Assembly: GCA_024710905.1 (NCBI GenBank)
Contig: JANJTV010000106.1
Span: forward strand, 1-38,909
Source: Anaerolineales bacterium
GTDB lineage: Bacteria; Chloroflexota; Anaerolineae; Anaerolineales; Villigracilaceae
Length of the DNA stretch: 38,909 nt
Direction: 5' to 3'
The stretch's first letter is position 1; the number at the start of each line of letters is the position of its first letter. The position numbers and the translations under genes were made by a program. Of the stretch, positions 32,271 through 38,909 are shown one piece after another. The notes below the pieces were generated by a model. It saw nothing but the letters and a program-made list of their open reading frames with translations. It had not been told where the DNA came from and did not search any database.

Positions 32271-33158
32271 ATGGAAGCAACGACCGGTAGTTTCGCAGTC
32301 AAAAAAGGACTGGCGCAGATGCTCAAAGGCGGCGTGATTATGGATGTAGTAACACCTGAACACGCCCGCATTGCGGAAGATGCTGGCGCGTGTGCTGTGA
32401 TGGCGCTGGAGCGCGTCCCGGCGGATATTCGCGCTGATGGTGGTGTGGCTCGCATGAGCGACCCGGAACTAATTTTGAAGATCATGGATACGGTTTCTAT
32501 CCCGGTGATGGCGAAGTGCCGCATCGGGCATTTTGTGGAAGCGCAGATCCTTGAATCTTTGGGTGTGGACTATATTGATGAATCCGAGGTCTTGACCCCG
32601 GCGGATGAGGAATATCACATCCTGAAACACAATTTTAAGGTGCCGTTTGTGTGTGGCGCACGCAATCTGGGTGAGGCCCTGCGGCGCGTGGGCGAAGGCG
32701 CAGCCATGATCCGTACCAAGGGTGAAGCCGGAACCGGCGATGTGGTGGAAGCCGTACGTCACGCCCGCACGGTGATTGGCACGATTCGCCAGTTGCAGAC
32801 CATGGCTGATGAAGAATTGATGACCTTTGCCCGCGATTTGGGTGCACCTTATGAACTGGTGAAGGAAACCAAGGAACTGGGCCGCCTACCGGTGGTGAAC
32901 TTTGCTGCGGGAGGCGTGGCCACCCCCGCCGATGCTGCGTTGATGATGCAATTGGGCGTGGATGGCGTGTTTGTTGGCTCCGGCATTTTTAAGAGCGGTG
33001 ACCCGGCCAAACGTGCTGCCGCGATTGTTAAATCGGTGACCCATTACCAGGATGCGGGTATCCTGGCCGAGGTCAGCCGAAACCTGGGCGAGCCGATGGT
33101 TGGGCGCAACGTTTCGCAGATGCCCGAAAGCGAAAAGCTGGCCGGGCGTGGTTGGTAA
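32271..33158 (+). CDS. pdxS: Pyridoxal 5'-phosphate synthase subunit PdxS
   Basis: A 295-residue synthase subunit that makes PLP from ribose 5-phosphate, glyceraldehyde 3-phosphate and ammonia supplied by PdxT. The start is ATG 32271 because AAAGGAG precedes it by 8 bp and [21 protein letters not shown] is the family's N-terminus; the upstream in-frame extension to 32172 does not match. The TIM barrel has Asp25 (VIMDVV), Lys82 ([10 protein letters not shown]) and Lys150 ([10 protein letters not shown]), the two lysines that carry the covalent intermediates. The C-terminal tail [15 protein letters not shown] is typical. PdxT follows 115 bp later. The aminotransferase at 3032-4429 needs PLP, but no functional link is implied. 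Confidence 0.98.
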   Translation: MEATTGSFAVKKGLAQMLKGGVIMDVVTPEHARIAEDAGACAVMALERVPADIRADGGVARMSDPELILKIMDTVSIPVMAKCRIGHFVEAQILESLGVDYIDESEVLTPADEEYHILKHNFKVPFVCGARNLGEALRRVGEGAAMIRTKGEAGTGDVVEAVRHARTVIGTIRQLQTMADEELMTFARDLGAPYELVKETKELGRLPVVNFAAGGVATPADAALMMQLGVDGVFVGSGIFKSGDPAKRAAAIVKSVTHYQDAGILAEVSRNLGEPMVGRNVSQMPESEKLAGRGW

Positions 33159-33179
33159 CTTCTAACTTCCCGGGTTTGC

Positions 33180-33228
33180 TGGTCGAGTAGGTGTCGTGGT
33201 CTCGATTTGGGCTAAGCCCACTCGACCA
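33180..33228. repeat. REP-like inverted repeat between pdxS and pdxT
   Basis: TGGTCGAGT (33180-33188) and ACTCGACCA (33220-33228) are perfect complements 31 bp apart. GTGGTCTCGATTTGGGC lies between them, and GAGACCAGC follows at 33242. GGTCGAGT with GGTCTCGA is the pattern of dispersed REP-type repeats in many GC-rich bacteria. It lies in the 115 bp gap and may form a hairpin that tunes expression of pdxT. Confidence 0.6.
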
Positions 33229-33273
33229 ACGCCACTGTATAGAGACCAGCGCCCCTGCTATCAGGAATAAAAC

Positions 33274-33855
33274 ATGAAAATCGGTGTTCTTGCCCTGCAG
33301 GGCGATTTTGCTGAACATATTACCACCCTGAAACGCCTAGGCGTGGAAACAGCCGAAGTGCGCCTGCCCGGGCACCTGGACGACCTCGACGGGCTGATTC
33401 TCCCCGGTGGCGAATCAACCACCATTGGCAAGCTGGCAGTCGCCTTCGGGCTGATGGAACCCCTGCGCGATTTTGGGAAAAATAAGGCCATCTGGGGCAC
33501 CTGTGCCGGGGCAATCTTCCTTTCGCGGGATGCCAAACGTGATCAGCCCCTGCTCAGCCTGATGGACATTTCGGTGGAACGCAATGCCTTTGGCCGCCAG
33601 GTCGATTCGTTCGAGGTGGAACTTGACATCCCGGAACTGAAAGCGGCCACCAAGACGGACGCACCTTACCATGCGGTTTTCATCCGCGCCCCGCTGATTG
33701 AAACCGTCTTTGGCGAGGCCAAACCGCTCTCACAATTGCCAGATGGGCGGATTGTCGCGGCCCGGCAGGGCAAACTGCTGGCCACTTCCTTCCACCCGGA
33801 ATTGACCGACGACTCGCGCTTTCACCAATATTTTGTTTCCATTGTCAGTTCATAA
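33274..33855 (+). CDS. pdxT: PLP synthase glutaminase subunit PdxT
   Basis: The 193-residue glutamine amidotransferase that feeds ammonia to PdxS. Class I triad: Cys77 (WGTCAGAIFLS), His174 and Glu176 (SFHPELTDD). LILPGGEST (41-49) is the oxyanion-hole strand, and MKIGVLALQGDFAEH the family's start. It is in the same direction as pdxS but separated by 115 bp holding a REP-like inverted repeat, so it may be cotranscribed with attenuation or have its own promoter. The ATG 33274 fits; the ribosome binding site is weak (AGGAATAAAAC). Confidence 0.97.
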   Translation: MKIGVLALQGDFAEHITTLKRLGVETAEVRLPGHLDDLDGLILPGGESTTIGKLAVAFGLMEPLRDFGKNKAIWGTCAGAIFLSRDAKRDQPLLSLMDISVERNAFGRQVDSFEVELDIPELKAATKTDAPYHAVFIRAPLIETVFGEAKPLSQLPDGRIVAARQGKLLATSFHPELTDDSRFHQYFVSIVSS

Positions 33856-33909
33856 ATTAATTCGGTGGAAAACAGGGCCAACCTCGTTTTCCGCCGTATA
33901 CTATTAATT

Positions 33910-34824
33910 ATGCCTCGCCCACTTGCACTGTTAGACCTGCCAAACCTGTATCGCCAGCGTCAGCAGGTCATTTGCCTTGATCATGCCCGTTTGCTGGCGC
34001 GCGGCAACCCGCTTGGCGCAGCAGGTCTGCTGGCCTACTTAAACCCAACCCGCCACATCTTCAGCGCGGTTAATGATGATGCCAGTGAGCCGATTTACGG
34101 CGGGGTTATCCATGCTCAGGGGGAGCCTTTTGCCCGATTGCTTTACCTGACCCCGGCCAGCCAACTTGGCGCGGAGGCGCTCCCCGATCTGCTGGGATTC
34201 CTGGCCGCTGAAACGGTCAACTGGGGGGCTTTTCATGTTACTGCCGAAGTGCCCGAAAGTTCGAATGCCTATCGTGGCCTGCGAAAAGCGGGATTTTCTG
34301 TCTATGCCTGGCAGCGGATGTGGGATCTTTCCGGGTTGGCTGCACCCGCAACGCCCCGCGTGCCCTGGAAGCGTGCCCTATCCCAAAACCTGCCGGCCAT
34401 GCAATCCCTGCATTACCAGATTATCCCCAGTCTGATGCACCCCATCGAACAGCCGCCACGGCATGCCTCCGGGCTGGTGTGCTTCAATGGAGATGTACGC
34501 GGTTTTGTGAAGACCTTTTCTGGCCCGAGCGGGGTTGTCTTGACGCCCTTTATTCATCCCGAAACAAATGGTGTTAGCGAGCTGATCATTTCACTGTTGG
34601 CGCACGTAACCACAGCTGGTAAACCGGTTTATTTATGTGTCCGTTCGTACCAAGCCTGGCTTGAGCCGGCATTGGAAGACCTGGGCGCGACGACCGGTGA
34701 ACGCCAGGCCGTGATGGTCAAGCATCTGGCGCATGTGCTCAAAGAGGAACAGCGGGTAAATGCAATCCAGCCAGCCGGGGCGGTGCAGGCCTCGCGGTTT
34801 GCAAAAATCGAGAAAAAGCGGTGA
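33910..34824 (+). CDS. Hypothetical protein, possibly GNAT-like
   Basis: I do not recognise this 304-residue protein. It starts at ATG 33910 (MPRPLALLDLPNLYRQ); an in-frame ATG at 33865 would begin 10 bp after pdxT and adds 15 residues. There is no signal peptide or transmembrane helix. Segments such as FARLLYLTPASQLGAEALPDLLGFLAAETVNWGAFHVTAEVPESSNAYRGLRKAGFSVYAWQRMW resemble the fold order of N-acetyltransferases (strand, helix, then R-K-x-G-F), and GKPVYLCVRSYQAWLEPALEDLGA repeats the pattern later. A double GNAT-like fold is therefore possible but unproven. It follows pdxT by 54 bp, and a terminator lies at 34900-34938. Confidence 0.6.
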   Translation: MPRPLALLDLPNLYRQRQQVICLDHARLLARGNPLGAAGLLAYLNPTRHIFSAVNDDASEPIYGGVIHAQGEPFARLLYLTPASQLGAEALPDLLGFLAAETVNWGAFHVTAEVPESSNAYRGLRKAGFSVYAWQRMWDLSGLAAPATPRVPWKRALSQNLPAMQSLHYQIIPSLMHPIEQPPRHASGLVCFNGDVRGFVKTFSGPSGVVLTPFIHPETNGVSELIISLLAHVTTAGKPVYLCVRSYQAWLEPALEDLGATTGERQAVMVKHLAHVLKEEQRVNAIQPAGAVQASRFAKIEKKR

Positions 34825-34899
34825 AAATATTGAACGATATTCTTGGTTATAGCCACCATGCAAGCAGGTAGAAAATGAGTTCCGACAGTCCGGTACCCT

Positions 34900-34938
34900 G
34901 CGTCGTCGAAGGTGCTCTCCGGCGGCGCTGTTTTTTTT
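34900..34938 (+). terminator. Rho-independent terminator
   Basis: GCGTCGTCG (34900-34908) pairs with CGGCGGCGC (34920-34928) through seven Watson-Crick pairs and two G-U wobbles, with an 11 nt loop. A run of eight T follows at 34931-34938. It ends the pdxS-pdxT-hypothetical unit. Confidence 0.8.
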
Positions 34939-35011
34939 AAGGCAGACCTACTTGAATTTTTAGAAAATAAGTTCTATAATATTTCAAACCAATTCCTAAA
35001 GGAGAAATGCC

Positions 35012-35581
35012 ATGAGTTCCCTCGACCAGGCCGTCCAAACCCAGTTAAACAACATCCAAAAGAAAACTGGCAAATCGCTTGACGAACTGGCTGCCTTTGC
35101 CCGCAACAGCGGATTAAGCAAACACGGTGAATTGCGCGATTATTTCAAGGAGCGTTTCGGTCTCGGGCATGGGGATGCCAATGCACTCGTGCATGAGATC
35201 CTGCGCTCGGCAGGTGCCCACCAGGCGGAGGGCAAAAGCGAAACCGATGTGCTGGCCGAAATTTACAGCGGGCCAAAAGCAGCCCTGCGCCCCATCCACG
35301 AGGCGCTGATGGCAAGCATTAACACCTTTGGAGGGTTTGAAATTGCGCCCAAGAAGGGCTATGTCAGCCTGCGGCGCAAGAAACAATTTGCCATGCTCGG
35401 CCCGGCCACCAACACCCGCTTTGAACTGGGGCTCAACGCCAGGGATTTGCCTGCCGACCCGCGCTTGGTGGAACAGCCCAAAGGCAGCATGTGCAACTAT
35501 ATTGTCAAACTCACCGAAGCCAGCCAGGTGGATGCCTCCCTGATTGGCCTGTTAAAACAAGCCTACGAAGGAGCTGGTTAA
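35012..35581 (+). CDS. DUF4287 / DUF5655 domain protein
   Basis: A 189-residue cytoplasmic protein. The N-terminal DUF4287 region (about 3-75) has LNNIQKKTGKSLDELAAFARNSGLSKHGELRDYFKERFGLGHGDANALVH. The C-terminal DUF5655 region (about 80-187) has EIYSGPKAALRPIHEALMASINTFGGFEIAPKKGYVSLRRKKQFAMLGPATNTRFELGLN. Both families lack a known function; the first resembles a helix-hairpin-helix-like small domain. AAAGGAG precedes the ATG. It leads a three-gene run with a DinB-like protein and a YdeI-like-tail protein, all starting within 3 bp of the previous stop. Confidence 0.85.
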   Translation: MSSLDQAVQTQLNNIQKKTGKSLDELAAFARNSGLSKHGELRDYFKERFGLGHGDANALVHEILRSAGAHQAEGKSETDVLAEIYSGPKAALRPIHEALMASINTFGGFEIAPKKGYVSLRRKKQFAMLGPATNTRFELGLNARDLPADPRLVEQPKGSMCNYIVKLTEASQVDASLIGLLKQAYEGAG

Positions 35582-35583
35582 CT

Positions 35584-36042
35584 TTGAATACCGAATTTGC
35601 CCAACCCCTGCTAACCCTGATGCGCGAGACCTTTGAAAACTCTGGCTCAGGCTTTTATTTGGATGCAAACAACAGCCTGATGGAAACCCTTTCAGCCATC
35701 TCTGCTGAACAGGCCTCCATCCCGGTGGCCGGGAAATGCGCCTCGCTGGCCGCCCAGGTGGCTCACATCATCTTTTTCATCGAAGTCTTTGAAGACCGCG
35801 TGGCAGGTAAAGACACCCCCGCCGATTGGGGTCACATCTGGCGCACCGTACGCGAAGTCACCCCTGATGAGTGGCAAACCCTGCAAGACAACCTGCGAGC
35901 TGCCGGGGAACGCATGATTCGGCTCTTCGATGCCAACCCGACCTGGAATGCTGACACCATGGGTGGCGCACTGTCTGTCCTCATCCACAGCGCCTATCAC
36001 CTTGGCGAAATCCGCCAGGCCACCTGCACACTGAAACAATGA
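35584..36042 (+). CDS. DinB-like protein with a probable TTG start
   Basis: A 152-residue protein. No ATG lies at the family's N-terminus. TTG at 35584, with AAGGAG 11 bp ahead, gives MNTEFAQPLLTLMRETFENSG and starts 2 bp after the previous stop, so I choose it over the long upstream extension. It has VAHIIFFIEVFEDRV (about 59-73) and a late HSAYHLGEIRQ (about 136-146), which fit the DinB superfamily pattern of one early and two late histidines. It overlaps the next gene by 4 bp. No substrate can be named. Confidence 0.72.
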   Translation: MNTEFAQPLLTLMRETFENSGSGFYLDANNSLMETLSAISAEQASIPVAGKCASLAAQVAHIIFFIEVFEDRVAGKDTPADWGHIWRTVREVTPDEWQTLQDNLRAAGERMIRLFDANPTWNADTMGGALSVLIHSAYHLGEIRQATCTLKQ

Positions 36043-36521
36043 GCGAATGGAAATTCGTCGGCCATTGTTTCGACGGCGACCATTTTGAAATCGAAGGTGT
36101 CAATGTCTGGTCTCGCGGCTGGCAGTCCACTGGCACGCAGGCCACCATTGGCGACCCGCTCTACACCTGGCAATCCCACACGTTTAGCGTGTACACCATT
36201 ACCGATGGCCACAAAGTCATCGAGTTTGCAGCAGGCGAATTCTCCAACACCGTCTGGGGATTTTTCCAGCGCGTCCCGCCGAAAACCCCCCGCCAGGCCC
36301 GTCCCCGGCACCCCATGCCCGAGGACATCAAAATCACCCTTGAGACGCGCGGCCTGATGCTGGCTTATCTTTCCCGCCCGGCCTACCAGCAAAATGACTA
36401 CCTGGGATGGATCTCCTACGCCAAACGGCCCGAGACTCGCCAGAAGCGTATTAATCAAATGCTGGATGAATTGCACAAAGGCGATGTTTACATGAAGATG
36501 GCCTGGCAGCCCAAAAAATAA
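36039..36521 (+). CDS. Hypothetical protein with YdeI/OmdA-like C-terminal motif
   Basis: A 160-residue protein. The N-terminal about 80 residues (MSEWKFVGHCFDGDHFEIEG, then GDPLYTWQSHTFSVYTITDG) are unknown to me. The C-terminal YLGWISYAKRPETRQKRINQMLDEL (about 121-145) matches the bacteriocin-protection YdeI/OmpD-associated domain, which usually reads W-I-x-x-A-K-(R/K)-x-E-T-R-x-R-R-I. Its ATG overlaps the DinB-like stop (ATGA). It ends before the hairpin at 36541-36574. A stress-protection role is only suggested by the C-terminal likeness. Confidence 0.65.
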   Translation: MSEWKFVGHCFDGDHFEIEGVNVWSRGWQSTGTQATIGDPLYTWQSHTFSVYTITDGHKVIEFAAGEFSNTVWGFFQRVPPKTPRQARPRHPMPEDIKITLETRGLMLAYLSRPAYQQNDYLGWISYAKRPETRQKRINQMLDELHKGDVYMKMAWQPKK

Positions 36522-36540
36522 TGGATTTTCGCCAAACAGC

Positions 36541-36574
36541 AACAGCGGCAGGCTCCCCCGAACCTGCCGCTGTT
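36541..36574. terminator. Strong hairpin between convergent genes
   Basis: AACAGCGGCAGG (36541-36552) and CCTGCCGCTGTT (36563-36574) form a perfect 12 bp stem with a 10 nt loop. A weakly T-rich CATTTAATT follows on the plus side. It separates the plus-strand run from the MFS gene and may end transcription from both sides. Confidence 0.75.
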
Positions 36575-36600
36575 CATTTAATTAGATTCAGCCCTGACGG

Positions 36601-37824
36601 TTAATCCTTCCCCTCGTCGTGCATCCGGTTGGCGCGGGCAATTAATGGCAGGGCCGGGGTAAGCAGGAACCCGGCGAAGGCAATCGCCGCCTGCACACTC
36701 CACACGCTTACCAGGCCAGCCAGCGGCCCACTGGCCAGTTGGCCGATTGCATCCACCTGGCCAGACATGGAAATGACGGTTGCGCGGGTTTGAGAGTCCA
36801 GTCGCTGGTTGACCCAGGCGTTATACAACGGGCCAAGCACATTGCGGCTGGTGTTCACCAGCCAGACTGCCACCACACTGACCGCCAGGGCAGGCGAAAA
36901 CGCGAAGGCGAAGATGCCCACGGCCAACAGGCCGGTCAGCCAAAGCATGACCCGCGCAATGGATGGCGCGTGATTGTTGTCAATACGCTTCTCGAATTGG
37001 CGCGATACGACTATTGAAATGACCATGCCGCCTGCCCGTAACAGGCCGAGGAACGCCACTTCGTTCAGCCCGAATAATTGCGGAATGCCGAACGTATCCA
37101 CTAGGTATTTCACCCATAAACGGTCCCAGCCTTCTGAGAACAGGCCATAAATAAAGCCCACGCCCAGCACGGCCAACAGCACCGGGCGGGAGCGAACGAC
37201 GTCCAGCCCTTTTGTAAACAGGTCGCCCATGTGTTGCCAGGTGTTACGGTCTTCGGGTTTGGTGGGCGTAAAGCCATTTTCTGGCATGAACAGCGCCAGC
37301 CCGACGGCGCACAGCAACAGCCCGGCTGCCCCAGCTAGGATCGGCGCATTGACGGAGATCAAGCCGAGGGGGATGACTGCCAGCATGCCGGTTAAGGCGC
37401 CGGCCAGGGTAAACCGGTTTGCCTGGAGGAAGGCCCGGTTGGCGTCCGCCTCCCCGATTTCATCCGAAAGCCAGGCTTGCATGGCCCCACTGGTAAAGGT
37501 GTAGCCCAATCCCCACATCGCTGAGGCCAGCAGGATGGTCGGGAAATACGGCAACAGGCCTTCAATGATGAAGGCTGCCCCCATAATGAAAAAGCCAATA
37601 ATGATGGAAAGTCGTCGTGAAATGGCGTCTGCCACCACGCCGGTGGGCACTTCGAACAACAGGATGCTGATCTCGAGCGCCGTGCCGACCAGTACCAGTT
37701 GCAGACCCGAAAGCCCAGCCACGGTGGCTTCGTAATAAGACATGACGGTGAAGATCAGGCTGAAAAAGAAGGAATTGATGAAAGTGATAGAGAAGTAAAG
37801 TGGGCGGGCGGGGAGTTTGGGCAT
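36601..37824 (-). CDS. MFS transporter
   Basis: A 407-residue major facilitator protein with about 12 helices. VVADAISRRLSIIIGFF (about 63-79) is the MFS motif between helices 2 and 3 (G-x-x-x-D-x-x-x-R-R-x-x). AWLSDEIGEADANRAFLQANRF (about 117-138) resembles the loop between helices 4 and 5 of the drug-efflux-like group. Substrate and direction are unknown. It is a single minus-strand gene between two hairpins (36541-36574 and 37843-37871). Confidence 0.88.
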   Translation of the reverse strand: MPKLPARPLYFSITFINSFFFSLIFTVMSYYEATVAGLSGLQLVLVGTALEISILLFEVPTGVVADAISRRLSIIIGFFIMGAAFIIEGLLPYFPTILLASAMWGLGYTFTSGAMQAWLSDEIGEADANRAFLQANRFTLAGALTGMLAVIPLGLISVNAPILAGAAGLLLCAVGLALFMPENGFTPTKPEDRNTWQHMGDLFTKGLDVVRSRPVLLAVLGVGFIYGLFSEGWDRLWVKYLVDTFGIPQLFGLNEVAFLGLLRAGGMVISIVVSRQFEKRIDNNHAPSIARVMLWLTGLLAVGIFAFAFSPALAVSVVAVWLVNTSRNVLGPLYNAWVNQRLDSQTRATVISMSGQVDAIGQLASGPLAGLVSVWSVQAAIAFAGFLLTPALPLIARANRMHDEGKD

Positions 37825-37840
37825 GGATTCTCTTTAATGA

Positions 37841-37871
37841 AAGGGCAGGCAGGTTATCAGCCTGCCTGCCC
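37841..37871 (-). terminator. Hairpin terminator after the C-terminal GNAT gene
   Basis: GGGCAGGCAGG (37843-37853) and CCTGCCTGCCC (37861-37871) are perfect 11 bp arms around a 7 nt loop. On the minus strand TTTCATTAAAG follows. It lies between the GNAT stop (37885) and the MFS start (37824). Confidence 0.75.
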
Positions 37872-37884
37872 GGTTAGTGATGGT

Positions 37885-38909
37885 TTATACCAGCCCGGCC
37901 ACGTAGGAGGGCTTCTTGGGGAACAGGGTGCTGATCAGCAGGCGGTATTCGTCGCCGTCGTGGGTGACATCGGCGTGCGCGTCGAACAGCTCATCGAACG
38001 ATTTCTGCCCGAACAGCAATTGCAGGAAACTCAGGTCGCGAAATTGCACCTGGCCCATGCCTTCCGGCTGCGGTTTGAAGTTTTCGGCTGTTGTGATAAG
38101 GCCTTTTTCAAAGACCATTCGCAGGCCGCTACGGTAGAAGCCGATTTTGAGTTCACCGCTGTAGCCGGGGATGAGTGACTCTTCGATGCGTTTTTCCAGC
38201 GCCGGGCGGATGACCTTGATGAAGGCAGGCAGGTCTGGCACGCGTACATACCAGGCATAGGCCGGACGGATGCGCGGAAGTCTCTCGCGCCAGGCTTCAT
38301 ACACCGGGTGGCTGGTGCCGTGCCAGAAAGCAACGCCGGTTTTGTCTTGCAGGGTTTCTTCGTCACGTTTGGCATATTCCTGGCCGAGGGCCAGGGCGTA
38401 GCGCGCCACGCTGGGGGTCACCTCCAGCCAGGAGATGCCGGGTTTGAGTTCATATTCGAACAGCACCGCGCCGAGATTCCAGTTAAACCAGGGATGTGAA
38501 ATATAACCAACCGCTTCCCCGTTTACATTTTCGATGATGCGAAATTCAACCCGGTTGATATTGCGTTCGCTTTTGCCGGCCAATTCGTAGCGCCAGATGG
38601 CCTCGTCGCGGTGGGTGCGGATGAGATTGCGTTTCCCTGCGTAGGCATCCACCTGCATCAGGAAGGGAATATCCGTTTCGCTGGCCAGGCGCAGGGTGTA
38701 GGGTTCGGTTTCGCCTTCTTTTAATTTAGGCAGCAACGGCGCAAAAGTTACCCGCCCGCCGCCCAGTTCCAGGCCCATTTCGTAGCCAAACTGGCGGTAG
38801 TAGTAGGGGATGCCGGTAATGCCCTGCACCAGTTCGCCGCGCTCCTGGCTCCACTGATGGGCAATCTCAAACTGTTTCTGAATCAGGCGTTTGTGGCGGT
38901 ATTCGGGCA
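37885..38909 (-). CDS. GNAT-family N-acetyltransferase, Eis-like (5' end cut off)
   Basis: An open frame of 340 full codons continues past the window edge. A GTG at 38829 is inside it but is unlikely to be the start, since PEYRHKRLIQKQFEIAHQWSQ upstream of it is the acetyl-CoA-binding helix region of GNAT enzymes. ITGIPYYYRQFGYE follows, the Eis/YhbS-type signature where the last strand of the first GNAT domain ends. A second GNAT-like half and an SCP2-like C-terminal domain (from about ITTAENFKPQ) complete the Eis layout. Eis-type enzymes acetylate amines such as aminoglycosides or peptides; the substrate here is unknown. A hairpin at 37841-37871 follows the stop. Confidence 0.85.
   Translation of the reverse strand, partial: PEYRHKRLIQKQFEIAHQWSQERGELVQGITGIPYYYRQFGYEMGLELGGGRVTFAPLLPKLKEGETEPYTLRLASETDIPFLMQVDAYAGKRNLIRTHRDEAIWRYELAGKSERNINRVEFRIIENVNGEAVGYISHPWFNWNLGAVLFEYELKPGISWLEVTPSVARYALALGQEYAKRDEETLQDKTGVAFWHGTSHPVYEAWRERLPRIRPAYAWYVRVPDLPAFIKVIRPALEKRIEESLIPGYSGELKIGFYRSGLRMVFEKGLITTAENFKPQPEGMGQVQFRDLSFLQLLFGQKSFDELFDAHADVTHDGDEYRLLISTLFPKKPSYVAGLV

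Noticed and set aside
1-38909. tRNA, rRNA, CRISPR arrays, insertion sequences or prophage
   Set aside because: Reading both strands by eye, I saw no direct-repeat-spacer array, transposase, integrase or recognisable structural RNA; a covariance-model search was not possible.

Overview
The window reads as an ordinary bacterial chromosome segment with fairly high GC, dense genes and many 1-8 bp overlaps. It probably comes from the phylum Chloroflexota (an Anaerolineae-like lineage). This placement is an inference from gene content: SpoVS in a cell with no other sporulation genes here, lamin-tail proteins with Thr-Pro linkers, a DUF5671-type multi-repeat membrane protein, a soluble GAF histidine kinase, and NatAB-like exporters. 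I saw no rRNA, tRNA, insertion sequence, phage gene or CRISPR array.

Layout. Positions 1-10641 lie mostly on the minus strand: tmk (cut by the window edge), a DinB-like protein, a degenerate SDR and an M23 peptidase; a plus-strand Hsp20 and a Moco-sulfurase-like aminotransferase; a PP2C / VWA-FHA / membrane-protein operon that runs into guaA, HIT and xpt. From 10777 to 21511 every gene is on the plus strand: deoxynucleoside kinase, nucleotidyltransferase, spoVS, a lamin-tail protein, three membrane or membrane-anchored proteins, dnaN and a PEP/pyruvate-binding-domain protein. From 21513 to 32080 everything is on the minus strand: a GT-C glycosyltransferase-like protein, an orphan histidine kinase, a NatAB-like exporter, GNAT, CPBP protease, DUF4177, a second ABC-2 exporter, and a GntR / SPFH / SdpI operon. 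From 32271 to 36521 the genes are on the plus strand: pdxS, pdxT, a hypothetical protein, DUF4287/DUF5655, DinB-like and a YdeI-like tail protein. The window ends with MFS and GNAT genes on the minus strand.

The main result is that this looks like the chromosomal replication origin region. The roughly 500 bp gap at 12392-12889 holds three perfect TTATCCACA DnaA boxes and five one-mismatch boxes. The last two are head-to-tail and are followed by a C-rich spacer, a CTACTATTAC-type DnaA-trio-like track and an AT-rich stretch. Large CCCCC-ATATAT-GGGGG palindromes sit among the boxes. dnaN lies 5 kb to the right, and gene orientation diverges close to the site. About 17-18 kb to the right, a perfect and a near-perfect parS site (TGTTTCACGTGAAACA) bracket the sdpI-like gene. 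dnaA, parA and parB are not in the window.

Other points of interest: a near-consensus promoter for the GntR operon carrying four TTGTAT repeats at exact 8 bp spacing; an SDR that lacks its catalytic Ser-Tyr-Lys; a PPDK-N-like protein without the phosphohistidine domain; a triplicated membrane protein; and two genes whose best promoters predict leaderless mRNAs.
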